NCBI GenBank assembly: GCA_002336485.1
Contig: DDCZ01000026.1
Coordinates: forward strand, 1-48,163
From: Flavobacteriales bacterium UBA1993
GTDB lineage: Bacteria; Bacteroidota; Bacteroidia; Flavobacteriales_G; Salibacteraceae
Length of the DNA: 48,163 nt
Reading direction: 5' to 3'
Positions 1 to 7,289 of this stretch are shown here, piece by piece. Both the position numbers and the translations under genes were made by a program. Position 1 is the stretch's first letter. The number at the start of each line of letters is the position of its first letter. The notes under the pieces are model-generated. The model saw only the letters and a list, made by a program, of their open reading frames with translations. It was not told the DNA's origin and searched no databases.

Positions 1-22
1 CTACGACACCATACCCGGAACG

Positions 23-724
23 TTAGCCCAATTCATCATCCGTTAGCTTGGCCTGTTGCGTAAGCGACAAGTAGACCTGAACAAGCGTTAACACATCCTT
101 TTCGCAGTATTTAACGATACGCTCCAAATCATTTTCTTCCCAATACACCCCGGCCACTTGGCTTCCATCAATATCATCCTTCGGAGATGGGATATCGAAG
201 ACATGGGCCAATAGCTTTAATGACGTGAAATTTTTGAAATCTCCAAATTTCCACATCTGCATCGTATCGAGGTGTGCCACTTCCCAAGGCTTTTTACCAG
301 CAGTATCAAGCATTCGCGGCACTTTCACTCCGTTTATAAGCATCCTTCGAGCAATGTATGGAAAGTCAAATTCCTTTCCATTGTGCCCACACAAAAGATG
401 ATCCGGACCATTAAAATGCTTCATCAATAGGTCGGCAAATTCTTGTAATAGCACTTTTTCATCATCACCATAAAACGATTTTAAGCGTAATTCTCTTTGC
501 ATTCCTTTTTGACCTACAATGCCCACAGATATGCAGACAATGCGCCCGAATTCTGCATATATACCTGCGCGATCGTACGTTGACTCAACCGTATCTTCTT
601 CTTCCCGGATTAGAAATTTAGCCTTGTCGCCCCATAGCTTTTGATACGCGTCTGGAGCATCATCGAAGCTTTTGTATTGTGGAATCGTTTCAATATCGAG
701 GAAGAGAATTTTGCTTAAGTCCAT
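23..724 (-). CDS. Predicted 3'-5' exonuclease, PolB-like (DnaQ/RNase H fold)
   Basis: This 233-residue protein has the three exonuclease motifs of the DEDDy superfamily. Motif I is D10-x-E12 in the N-terminal LFLDIETIP segment. Motif II is around residues 112-125 (GHNGKEFDFPYI). Motif III is Y206-x3-D210 (YCEKD). The length and N-terminus fit the stand-alone PolB-like exonuclease family common in Bacteroidota, which is predicted to remove nucleotides from DNA or RNA 3' ends in the cytoplasm using two metal ions. No polymerase domain is attached. The next gene upstream on the same strand (727-1128) ends 2 bases away, so the two are probably cotranscribed. The ATG at 724 is the only sensible start. 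The substrate cannot be told from sequence. Confidence 0.88.
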   Translation of the reverse strand: MDLSKILFLDIETIPQYKSFDDAPDAYQKLWGDKAKFLIREEEDTVESTYDRAGIYAEFGRIVCISVGIVGQKGMQRELRLKSFYGDDEKVLLQEFADLLMKHFNGPDHLLCGHNGKEFDFPYIARRMLINGVKVPRMLDTAGKKPWEVAHLDTMQMWKFGDFKNFTSLKLLAHVFDIPSPKDDIDGSQVAGVYWEENDLERIVKYCEKDVLTLVQVYLSLTQQAKLTDDELG

Positions 725-726
725 GG

Positions 727-1128
727 TTAATTAATTAGGATTCCTTGTTTTTCCAGCACCGGAATCAGCGTTAGATTTTTTTCTATTAACGTATCCGGCA
801 GAAAAATAAACTTCTTGTCGAAAATGGTTTTACCTATATAGAAACTCACCCAATATTGATTGCTTAGGCCAATGAGCGACGACGGAACCACCTCAATTGG
901 TTTTTGTTGAAGGGAGCCAATCTCCTCGAAATAATGGCGTAGCTCAGAGGTCTTCACTTCTTCCTTTTCCTGCTTTCCATATCCTCTTGCCGCTACGAGT
1001 ACGTTCGTTATTGGCTCATCCAAATTGTTGATGATATGAACTTGCCAGTAAATATCCCCACCGTTATTCTCTGGTATGGCACATACACTTATGCCTTCGA
1101 CCTTCGGGAAATCTATGTCCTTTTTCAT
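727..1128 (-). CDS. Conserved hypothetical protein (133 aa)
   Basis: I do not recognise a named family. The 133-residue product has no signal peptide and no membrane segment. It alternates short hydrophobic strands with polar turns (IYWQVHIINN, ITNVLVAARGYG, YWVSFYIGKTIFDKKFIFL), which suggests a small all-beta, Ig-like cytoplasmic domain. It overlaps the start of nothing but shares 4 bases with the end of the serine hydrolase gene (ATGA arrangement at 1125-1128) and abuts the exonuclease gene, so it sits in the middle of a three-gene minus-strand operon. That tight packing supports it being a real gene. The function is unknown. Confidence 0.75.
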   Translation of the reverse strand: MKKDIDFPKVEGISVCAIPENNGGDIYWQVHIINNLDEPITNVLVAARGYGKQEKEEVKTSELRHYFEEIGSLQQKPIEVVPSSLIGLSNQYWVSFYIGKTIFDKKFIFLPDTLIEKNLTLIPVLEKQGILIN

Positions 1129-2294
1129 TCTTCAATCATTCTCTTGCCCATTTCCAAATATGTGTACAAATCATCGGGATGCGGGTGCTCACCGGATCCA
1201 ACATCCCTTTTTCTTCCCAAGCGTACTACTACTAAGTCGTGTTGAGGCGAAACAAGTACGTATTGCCCTTTTATACCGCGCATAAAAAAGAAGTCGGACT
1301 GAGCGTGATGCCCAAGCCACCACTGATATCCATATGTATTGCAAACTGTGCCATCGAGGTTTTGCGTACCGCTTGGCATAATAGAGGCGGCCACATAAGT
1401 GCTATCCACCACCACTGTTCCATTCCACTTCCCGTGGTCTTTATACAATTTTCCGATGCGAGCAAAATCTCTGGCCGTGGCGTTTATACAACAGAATGCT
1501 TTTTCCATTCCGTCTTCATGGTCTAAACTCCATAAAGCGAATTTCTCTGCACCAATTTTTGACCAAACATGCTTGGTGGCCATGTCACTCAAGGATGTCC
1601 GCATCACATCCGATATAATATGTCCCAAAAGCTGGGTGTTTCCGCTTTTATAATGAAATCGTTCGCCAGGTTTTTCTGTTACAGAGTAATCACACAAAAG
1701 CAGCTCTAAGTTGTCTCCATAATTCGCTTTGGCAGGAAATGCAAACGGGTTTATGTAGTGCTCGTCAAAGTCAATTCCGGAGCTCATTGTCAACAGATGC
1801 TTTATGGTCAACTCTTCGCCAAGGCCCTCTCTATACTGAGGCATATACCAATAAACGGGTTTGTCAACGTTTTCAATTTTCCCTTCATCTATTGCGATTC
1901 CAGTTAACAAACCAACGATCGATTTAGACATTGAAAACGAGTTGCTTATTGAGTCTGCATTGAATCCATCCCAATACGATTCGTAAATGATTGAATCATG
2001 ATGGATTACCAGAAATGAGACGCTTTGATTCTGGGCGTGATAGTCGGTTTCCGACTCGGTTAATCTATTTGCCTCAGCACGAGTTGATCTGGGCCAAGGC
2101 TGAGGGTGCCACGCACTGATTTCTCTGGACGGCATAGCCCTATATTCTTGGATAGACGGGCCAAGCCGACCCTCGAGCAAGGTCATTGAAATGGTCTTGT
2201 ATAAGTAGTGGTGGCCCGTTGTTTCGATCAAGAAATGACCCACAAGCAACACCGTAAGGCTAATAATTGCGCTTCTTTTTATACGATCTGACAT
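1125..2294 (-). CDS. Serine hydrolase, class C beta-lactamase / penicillin-binding-like family
   Basis: The 389-residue protein begins with a hydrophobic segment (about residues 8-25) that probably acts as a membrane anchor or uncleaved signal, so the catalytic domain would be periplasmic. The S-x-x-K motif is S121-M-S-K124. The second motif is Y215-K-S217, where many family members have Y-x-N. A late R-G-I-K-G stretch sits where the KTG/HxG motif is expected. These belong to the beta-lactamase/transpeptidase-like fold used by esterases, D-aminopeptidases and 6-aminohexanoate-type hydrolases. The asparagine of YxN is replaced by serine, so a true AmpC beta-lactamase is unlikely. It is the first gene of the minus-strand group ending at 23. 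The substrate is unknown. Confidence 0.88.
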   Translation of the reverse strand: MSDRIKRSAIISLTVLLVGHFLIETTGHHYLYKTISMTLLEGRLGPSIQEYRAMPSREISAWHPQPWPRSTRAEANRLTESETDYHAQNQSVSFLVIHHDSIIYESYWDGFNADSISNSFSMSKSIVGLLTGIAIDEGKIENVDKPVYWYMPQYREGLGEELTIKHLLTMSSGIDFDEHYINPFAFPAKANYGDNLELLLCDYSVTEKPGERFHYKSGNTQLLGHIISDVMRTSLSDMATKHVWSKIGAEKFALWSLDHEDGMEKAFCCINATARDFARIGKLYKDHGKWNGTVVVDSTYVAASIMPSGTQNLDGTVCNTYGYQWWLGHHAQSDFFFMRGIKGQYVLVSPQHDLVVVRLGRKRDVGSGEHPHPDDLYTYLEMGKRMIEE

Positions 2295-2342
2295 AATCTA
2301 AATGTATAGACTAATCTGCCTATTGAAAGCGTTCGGTGTCAA

Positions 2343-3335
2343 TTAAAATTTTGACAACTCACCCTTCAACCAGTCAATCACTTTCACTTCCGTAGAATCT
2401 GATTCTCGAAAATCTGCTAAGTGTACTGACATCCAATCTCCAAAATGTATAAGGTAAATTGCTTGCTCAATTGGCGTGCTTCCTTTGGCTTCGATGAGGT
2501 GCACATTTGGCGTGTATTTGCGATAAATTGTTTCGCTCAGTTCCATCCTTTTCGCAACTCTTGAATGATCAAGATTGCTTTTCAACATTAGTACCGCAAG
2601 CTTTTCATCGTTGTTTCTCCAGCCAACCAATTCATTGTGGTTCATCTCTGGATAATAGTGATGCCAGCAAAGCATCTTGGCGTTTTCATTTATCTGCTGA
2701 CGCCAGCGTGTTCCAACTCCCTCAAGCCAATTGGAAGAATAAATAACTGGAAGCTTCCCTACCAATTGTTCCGCTAAAACTTCCGCGTTCTTAGAAATTG
2801 CTTCCTGATCTCGCTGAATCAATTCCATGGCCAAAGTCATCTCCTTTTTCCAATTTGAGGACACCAATCCGAGGCACTCCGCCAGTTTGAAAAGTTGAAC
2901 ACTTGAAAACCCAAATGCTGAGCGCGGAGGATATCCACCAGGGATTTGAATATGTGGCCAGGCGTTTTCTTTCGCCATTTCAAGGAGCTTCCCACCTGAA
3001 GTGATGCACATGATTTGCGCGCCACTTTCCATGGAAGCGTCCAGCGCTTCGAGTGTTTCCTCTGTGTTTCCGGAATACGAACACGCAATCACCACAGAAA
3101 GCTTGTTTACGAATGCAGGAATCGTATAATCTTTCGAGACTATTATGGGTTTGTCCCCTTCCGATCCAATAAGTTGAGATAAAATGGTAGCTCCAATCCC
3201 AGATCCACCCAGTCCGCAAATAACTACGTTTTGAAAATCAGGTGTGGTTTCAAGATTGAAGGTTGTCGCGATATCCAATGCTTCCTGCATTTGCGCAGGA
3301 AATTCGGCGACCAATTGATTCATGCTTTTTGCCAT
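2343..3335 (-). CDS. Bifunctional phosphoglucose/phosphomannose isomerase-like protein (SIS domain)
   Basis: The 330-residue protein carries two sugar-isomerase (SIS) lobes. The first has the glycine-rich VVICGLGGSGIG near residue 40 and the phosphate-binding ACSYSGNTEETLEAL near residue 90. The C-terminal half (NENAKMLCWHHYYPEMNHNELVGW) matches the bacterial PGI/PMI C-terminal domain. This family interconverts glucose-6-P or mannose-6-P with fructose-6-P. I start it at the ATG at 3335. An in-frame TTG at 3344 lies inside a TATATTTG promoter-like element (3342-3349, minus strand) and is an unlikely start. A second ATG at 3323 is possible. It is divergent from lysS. Confidence 0.88.
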   Translation of the reverse strand: MAKSMNQLVAEFPAQMQEALDIATTFNLETTPDFQNVVICGLGGSGIGATILSQLIGSEGDKPIIVSKDYTIPAFVNKLSVVIACSYSGNTEETLEALDASMESGAQIMCITSGGKLLEMAKENAWPHIQIPGGYPPRSAFGFSSVQLFKLAECLGLVSSNWKKEMTLAMELIQRDQEAISKNAEVLAEQLVGKLPVIYSSNWLEGVGTRWRQQINENAKMLCWHHYYPEMNHNELVGWRNNDEKLAVLMLKSNLDHSRVAKRMELSETIYRKYTPNVHLIEAKGSTPIEQAIYLIHFGDWMSVHLADFRESDSTEVKVIDWLKGELSKF

Positions 3336-3341
3336 AGCGCG

Positions 3342-3349
3342 CAAATATA
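3342..3349 (-). promoter_or_regulatory. Candidate -7 promoter element for the SIS isomerase gene
   Basis: On the minus strand the bases read TATATTTG, a perfect match to the Bacteroidota -7 consensus TAnnTTTG. No TTG is found at the expected upstream spacing of 17-23 bases, so the -33 part is weak or absent. The element ends only 6 bases before the ATG at 3335, so a transcript would start at or very near the start codon. Confidence 0.5.
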
Positions 3350-3407
3350 CTTGCCTCTAGCCGAGAAAGATGCAGGATTACTCAAGTTATGGTCACCTCA
3401 TTGTTAT

Positions 3408-3431
3408 CGATTCTATCTTTGCCGACTCATT
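3408..3431 (+). promoter_or_regulatory. lysS promoter region with TATCTTTG -7 element
   Basis: TATCTTTG at 3414-3421 matches TAnnTTTG and lies 26 bases before the lysS ATG at 3448, giving a predicted leader of about 20 bases. The surrounding 24 bases are identical at 20 positions to those in front of cysS (26293-26316). No clear -33 TTG is seen. The position decides the lysS start, because upstream in-frame codons would precede the transcript. Confidence 0.6.
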
Positions 3432-3447
3432 TTTTAGACTGAACCGC

Positions 3448-4965
3448 ATGTCACAAGAACTAAACGACCAAGAATTAGAACGCAGAGAGGGACTCAAGCA
3501 ATTGCGTGAACTCGGCATAGATCCGTATCCAGCAGCGCTGTTTCCGGTAGACACAAATGCTGTTGAGATTAAAGAAAAATACTCTGATGAGGCTGAGAGA
3601 TGGGAAGTATGCATCGCGGGTCGGCTTATGAGTAGAAGAATTATGGGGAAGGCCTCCTTTGCTGAACTCATGGATCATTCAGGTCGTATACAGGCCTATT
3701 TTAATCGCGACGAAATTTGTCCAGATGAGGATAAATCCATGTATAACGTCGTTTTCAAGAAGGCGCTAGACATCGGTGATTTTATAGGAATCAAAGGGTA
3801 CGCCTTTCGCACCAAAGTGGGTGAAATTTCTGTGCATGTAAGTTCGCTGACGGTTCTATCTAAATCATTAAAGCCGCTTCCAATTGTAAAAACCGATGCC
3901 GATGGAAACGTGCATGATGGATTTGCAGATACCGAGCAGCGCTATAGAATGCGTTACTTGGATTTGGTTGTAAATCCAGGCGTTAAGGACGTATTTGTTC
4001 AGCGAACTAAGATTATCAACTCGATGCGGAATTTCTTTAACTCCAAAGGATATTTAGAGGTTGAAACTCCGATACTTCAACCAATTCCTGGAGGTGCTGC
4101 GGCTCGTCCATTTATTACACACCACAATTCTTTGGATGTGGATATGTACTTGCGTGTTGCAAATGAATTGTATTTGAAGCGGCTGATTGTTGGCGGTTTC
4201 GATGGTGTGTATGAATTTGCCAGAGACTTCAGAAATGAAGGAATGGACCGAACTCATAATCCAGAATTCACCATTATGGAAATCTATGTGGCCTATAAGG
4301 ACTATAACTGGATGATGGATTTCACAGAGGAGATGATCGAGAAGGCGGCGATGGAACTTCATGGAAAAACAGCGCTTCCAGTCGGAGAAAACACCATCAA
4401 TTTCCAGCGACCGTTTAAGCGCATGTCATTTTTAGGTGCCATTGAGCACTTCACTGGCACGGATGTGAGTGGAATGGGCGAAAGTGAATTGATCGCATTC
4501 TGCAAAGCACAACACATAGAAACAGACGAAAGCATGGGCAAGGCCAAGCTTTTAGATGAAATTTTTGGAGAAAAATGTGAGGGCAATTTCATCCAGCCAA
4601 CATTCATCACGGACTACCCTGTTGAGATGAGTCCATTGTGTAAAAAGCACCGCGAAAACCCGGAGCTAACGGAGCGATTTGAGCTAATGATCAACGGAAA
4701 AGAAGTAGCAAATGCGTACTCTGAGCTGAACGATCCAATTGATCAACGGGAACGTTTCGAGGAACAAATGAAGCTAAGTGAGAAGGGCGATGATGAGGCT
4801 ATGTTTATTGATCAGGACTTTCTTCGAGCACTTGAATATGGCATGCCACCAACCTCCGGAATGGGCATTGGAATTGATCGCTTGGTGATGTTGTTGACCA
4901 ATCAAAGCTCAATTCAAGACGTCCTCTTCTTCCCTCAAATGCGACCTGAAAGGGAGCATTCATGA
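3448..4965 (+). CDS. lysS: Lysyl-tRNA synthetase, class II
   Basis: LysS charges tRNA-Lys with lysine using ATP in the cytoplasm. The 505-residue product has the usual bacterial layout: an N-terminal OB-fold anticodon-binding domain (about residues 50-150) and a class II catalytic domain. Motif 2 lies in the FARDFRNEGMDRTHNPEFTIMEIY region, and motif 3 near the C-terminus (GMPPTSGMGIGIDRLVMLL). The length is normal. I choose ATG 3448 because a promoter-like element at 3414-3421 lies downstream of the earlier in-frame start at 3370. The gene is divergent from the SIS isomerase and convergent with the PrsW-like gene. A hairpin overlaps its stop codon. Confidence 0.97.
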   Translation: MSQELNDQELERREGLKQLRELGIDPYPAALFPVDTNAVEIKEKYSDEAERWEVCIAGRLMSRRIMGKASFAELMDHSGRIQAYFNRDEICPDEDKSMYNVVFKKALDIGDFIGIKGYAFRTKVGEISVHVSSLTVLSKSLKPLPIVKTDADGNVHDGFADTEQRYRMRYLDLVVNPGVKDVFVQRTKIINSMRNFFNSKGYLEVETPILQPIPGGAAARPFITHHNSLDVDMYLRVANELYLKRLIVGGFDGVYEFARDFRNEGMDRTHNPEFTIMEIYVAYKDYNWMMDFTEEMIEKAAMELHGKTALPVGENTINFQRPFKRMSFLGAIEHFTGTDVSGMGESELIAFCKAQHIETDESMGKAKLLDEIFGEKCEGNFIQPTFITDYPVEMSPLCKKHRENPELTERFELMINGKEVANAYSELNDPIDQRERFEEQMKLSEKGDDEAMFIDQDFLRALEYGMPPTSGMGIGIDRLVMLLTNQSSIQDVLFFPQMRPEREHS

Positions 4966-4987
4966 GGTGTGCTTCTAAGCGCACCTC
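4964..4987. terminator. Hairpin at the lysS stop codon, possible terminator
   Basis: Arms GAGGTGTGC (4964-4972) and GCGCACCTC (4979-4987) can form a 9-base stem with one T-G wobble and a 6-base loop. It lies between two convergent genes (lysS and the PrsW-like gene) and overlaps the lysS stop. There is no downstream run of T on either strand, so intrinsic termination is not certain. Confidence 0.45.
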
Positions 4988-5015
4988 GCGCTCGAAATTG
5001 AAGTTTACGCAGAAT

Positions 5016-6212
5016 CTAGTTCCTTTTCGATTTTAAAGTCGGCTCGTCTGGAATAACCTTTTCCAGGGCAGTTTGGCACGCGTTTATTGCTTTTGGGGCA
5101 ATAACAAAACGGCTAAAACTGAATCCTAGGTAGTAAATCAAAAAGCCAAAGGAATAGAGCTGACCAAGGAGGAATTTATTGGCGGTAGAGCTTCCATGAA
5201 ACACCCCGATCAATAGGGTCGAAACCATCAGCAGCACAACCATCCATAGTATTATAAAGTATCGGATAGAATCATTGCTTATGCGCTTCGTTTCGTCGTA
5301 GAAATATGAAGCGTTGATTGTTCTGTTTTTTAGTGTGAACCAGAAGTGCGTGGTTAGAATAAAGAACACGAAACTCAAGCCACTAAACTCCTTCGCGATT
5401 GGGTTAATAAGCCAGAAATCGTAAAATCCATGCATCAAGGAAGCGACGAGAAATGCGCCTACAATATAATGCCATCCTTTTCCTGGTCGCCGACAAGAGG
5501 CGATAAGCAAACCATATCCAATAATGGAACTAAATGTCATATGGGCCACTGTGCTCATCAATGCTCGACCATTTATGGCATAGAAATCGGACCGTTCGAT
5601 GTACATAGCGTTTTCAATAAAAGCGAATCCTAGTGCAGATACCGCCGCATAAAGAATGAAATCATACGGTTCATTGACAATCTTGCGGAATTGGACAATG
5701 ATGATTAGCGGCACCATTTTGATTAATTCTTCAACCATTCCAATCCCCACCCAGGAATAAATGAAATCATTCCAAAAGCTATTGTCAAGTTGAAATCCAA
5801 GGTTGGTTTTCATGAAGGCCGTTATTGGAAATACAGCCCAAACTGTAACGCAACCCATGATAAAGACTATGATTATATGCTTCCATTCTTCTGGTTCGAA
5901 CACATCAAGTTTTCGCAGATATATCATCCAAATGACGCTTATTGCGAACGCCACTGATACACCTAAGTAATTTCCAAAATGCAGGCGATTCATTTCCGAG
6001 CGAAGAGGAGAGACATCGGGCAGAATTAGCTCGACGACACCTAGAGTAACTATCAAAATGGCCCCAACCGTTAGAACGTATTTGTGTCGTGAGAACTTCC
6101 AAAAGTTCGTTTTATGAGACTCCGCAACAAAATCCAAATACTTGAACTTGAAGAACTGGAAAAGGAGTAAGATTCCGACTCCGTTGAATAGTAATGTAAC
6201 CATGTTCCACAT
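5016..6212 (-). CDS. PrsW-family intramembrane metalloprotease-like protein
   Basis: The 398-residue polytopic membrane protein has roughly ten hydrophobic segments. The family's conserved motifs are present: an E-E-x-x-K site in GMVEELIKMVPL, a second motif in GFAFIENAMY, a histidine in HMTFSSIIGYG, and H-x-x-x-D in LMHGFYDFW. In Bacillus subtilis PrsW performs site-1 cleavage of the anti-sigma factor RsiW, so these residues are thought to hold a catalytic metal within the membrane. The target here is unknown. No anti-sigma gene is adjacent, although an ECF sigma gene lies 6.5 kb away. ATG 6212 is used, and an ATG three codons later (6203) is an alternative. The gene is divergent from gpsA. 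Confidence 0.85.
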   Translation of the reverse strand: MWNMVTLLFNGVGILLLFQFFKFKYLDFVAESHKTNFWKFSRHKYVLTVGAILIVTLGVVELILPDVSPLRSEMNRLHFGNYLGVSVAFAISVIWMIYLRKLDVFEPEEWKHIIIVFIMGCVTVWAVFPITAFMKTNLGFQLDNSFWNDFIYSWVGIGMVEELIKMVPLIIIVQFRKIVNEPYDFILYAAVSALGFAFIENAMYIERSDFYAINGRALMSTVAHMTFSSIIGYGLLIASCRRPGKGWHYIVGAFLVASLMHGFYDFWLINPIAKEFSGLSFVFFILTTHFWFTLKNRTINASYFYDETKRISNDSIRYFIILWMVVLLMVSTLLIGVFHGSSTANKFLLGQLYSFGFLIYYLGFSFSRFVIAPKAINACQTALEKVIPDEPTLKSKRN

Positions 6213-6281
6213 TCCATCAAAGTTCGATGAAATTGACGACCATACTTCAGTGTGTTATCAACATCTAGAGAGAATTAATAG

Positions 6282-6289
6282 TAGGTTTG
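6282..6289 (+). promoter_or_regulatory. Possible -7 element abutting the gpsA start
   Basis: TAGGTTTG matches TAnnTTTG and ends one base before the first gpsA ATG (6291). If it is used, transcription would begin around the second ATG (6297), giving a leaderless message. There is no TTG at the expected -33 spacing, so this may be chance. Confidence 0.3.
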
Positions 6290-6290
6290 A

Positions 6291-7289
6291 ATGCTAATGG
6301 AGAAGCGTTTTGGACTTATTGGCGGTGGAAGTTGGGCGACAGCTCTGGCCAAACTATTAAGTAATAATTCAGACGATGTTAAATGGTGGTTTCGTCATGA
6401 AGAATCGGTTGAACATCTCAAAAAGTTTAAGCACAACGACAAGTACTTGCAGTCCGTTGAATTCGACTTAGGCCGAGTTCACCCTAGCTCTGACCTGGAA
6501 TGGGTCATGAAAAACAGCGACGTCATCGTGGTAGCTGTGCCATCTGCTTTTGTTTTTAAAACCTTCGACGGGTTTAAATGTGAGGGAATCGAGAAGAAGG
6601 TTCTATTCAGCGCCATCAAGGGCATAGTTCCGGAATATCATAGCATCCCGGCTCGTTTCTTCCACAAAGAATTTGGAATCCCATATGATCGTATTGGCAT
6701 CATATCCGGCCCTTGTCATGCGGAAGAAATAGCCCTCGAACGGTTGAGCTATTTAACCCTAGCTTGTCCTGACCTCGATATTGCCCAACAAATGGCCGAT
6801 AGTTTATCGTGTCGGTATGTAAAGACATCCACCTCTGAAGACATATTTGGCACTGAAATAAGTGCCGTGATGAAAAACATCATGGCCATCGCTTCTGGCA
6901 TTTGTCATGGATTGGGATACGGCGACAACTTTCAATCGGTATTAATTAGTAACGCTATCCGTGAAATTGAATCTTTTGTTGATGTAGTGAATCCGGCGCA
7001 CAGGGATGTAAAGTCTTCTGCATATCTCGGCGATTTATTGGTAACGGCATATTCTAACTTCAGCCGCAACAGGACGTTCGGAATGATGATCGGCAAGGGT
7101 TATAGTGTGAAGGCAGCGCAACTCGAAATGAGTATGATCGCCGAAGGATATTACGCCGTGGCTTCCATCGTGGAAATGAATAAGAAATTTGGCGCTGAAT
7201 TACCTATCACAAATGCCGTGTACCGCATTCTTTACGAGAAAATTAGCCCAGTAATTGAAATGGATATTCTGAAAGACGATCTTAACTAG
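6291..7289 (+). CDS. gpsA: Glycerol-3-phosphate dehydrogenase [NAD(P)+]
   Basis: GpsA reduces dihydroxyacetone phosphate to sn-glycerol-3-phosphate, the backbone for membrane phospholipids. The 332-residue protein has an N-terminal dinucleotide-binding loop (FGLIGGGSWATALAKLL), a central ISGPCHAEE segment, and the catalytic-lysine helix in SAVMKNIMAIASGICHGLGYGDN. The length is standard for the family. ATG 6291 and ATG 6297 are both possible; the second gives a more typical N-terminus and agrees with a possible promoter element just upstream. The gene stands alone on the plus strand, and its last 8 bases overlap the convergent histidine kinase gene. Confidence 0.96.
   Translation: MLMEKRFGLIGGGSWATALAKLLSNNSDDVKWWFRHEESVEHLKKFKHNDKYLQSVEFDLGRVHPSSDLEWVMKNSDVIVVAVPSAFVFKTFDGFKCEGIEKKVLFSAIKGIVPEYHSIPARFFHKEFGIPYDRIGIISGPCHAEEIALERLSYLTLACPDLDIAQQMADSLSCRYVKTSTSEDIFGTEISAVMKNIMAIASGICHGLGYGDNFQSVLISNAIREIESFVDVVNPAHRDVKSSAYLGDLLVTAYSNFSRNRTFGMMIGKGYSVKAAQLEMSMIAEGYYAVASIVEMNKKFGAELPITNAVYRILYEKISPVIEMDILKDDLN

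Noticed and set aside
7282..7289. Overlap of the convergent gpsA and histidine kinase 3' ends
   Set aside because: An 8-base tail overlap of convergent genes is common in compact genomes, as is the 4-base one at 38379-38382.
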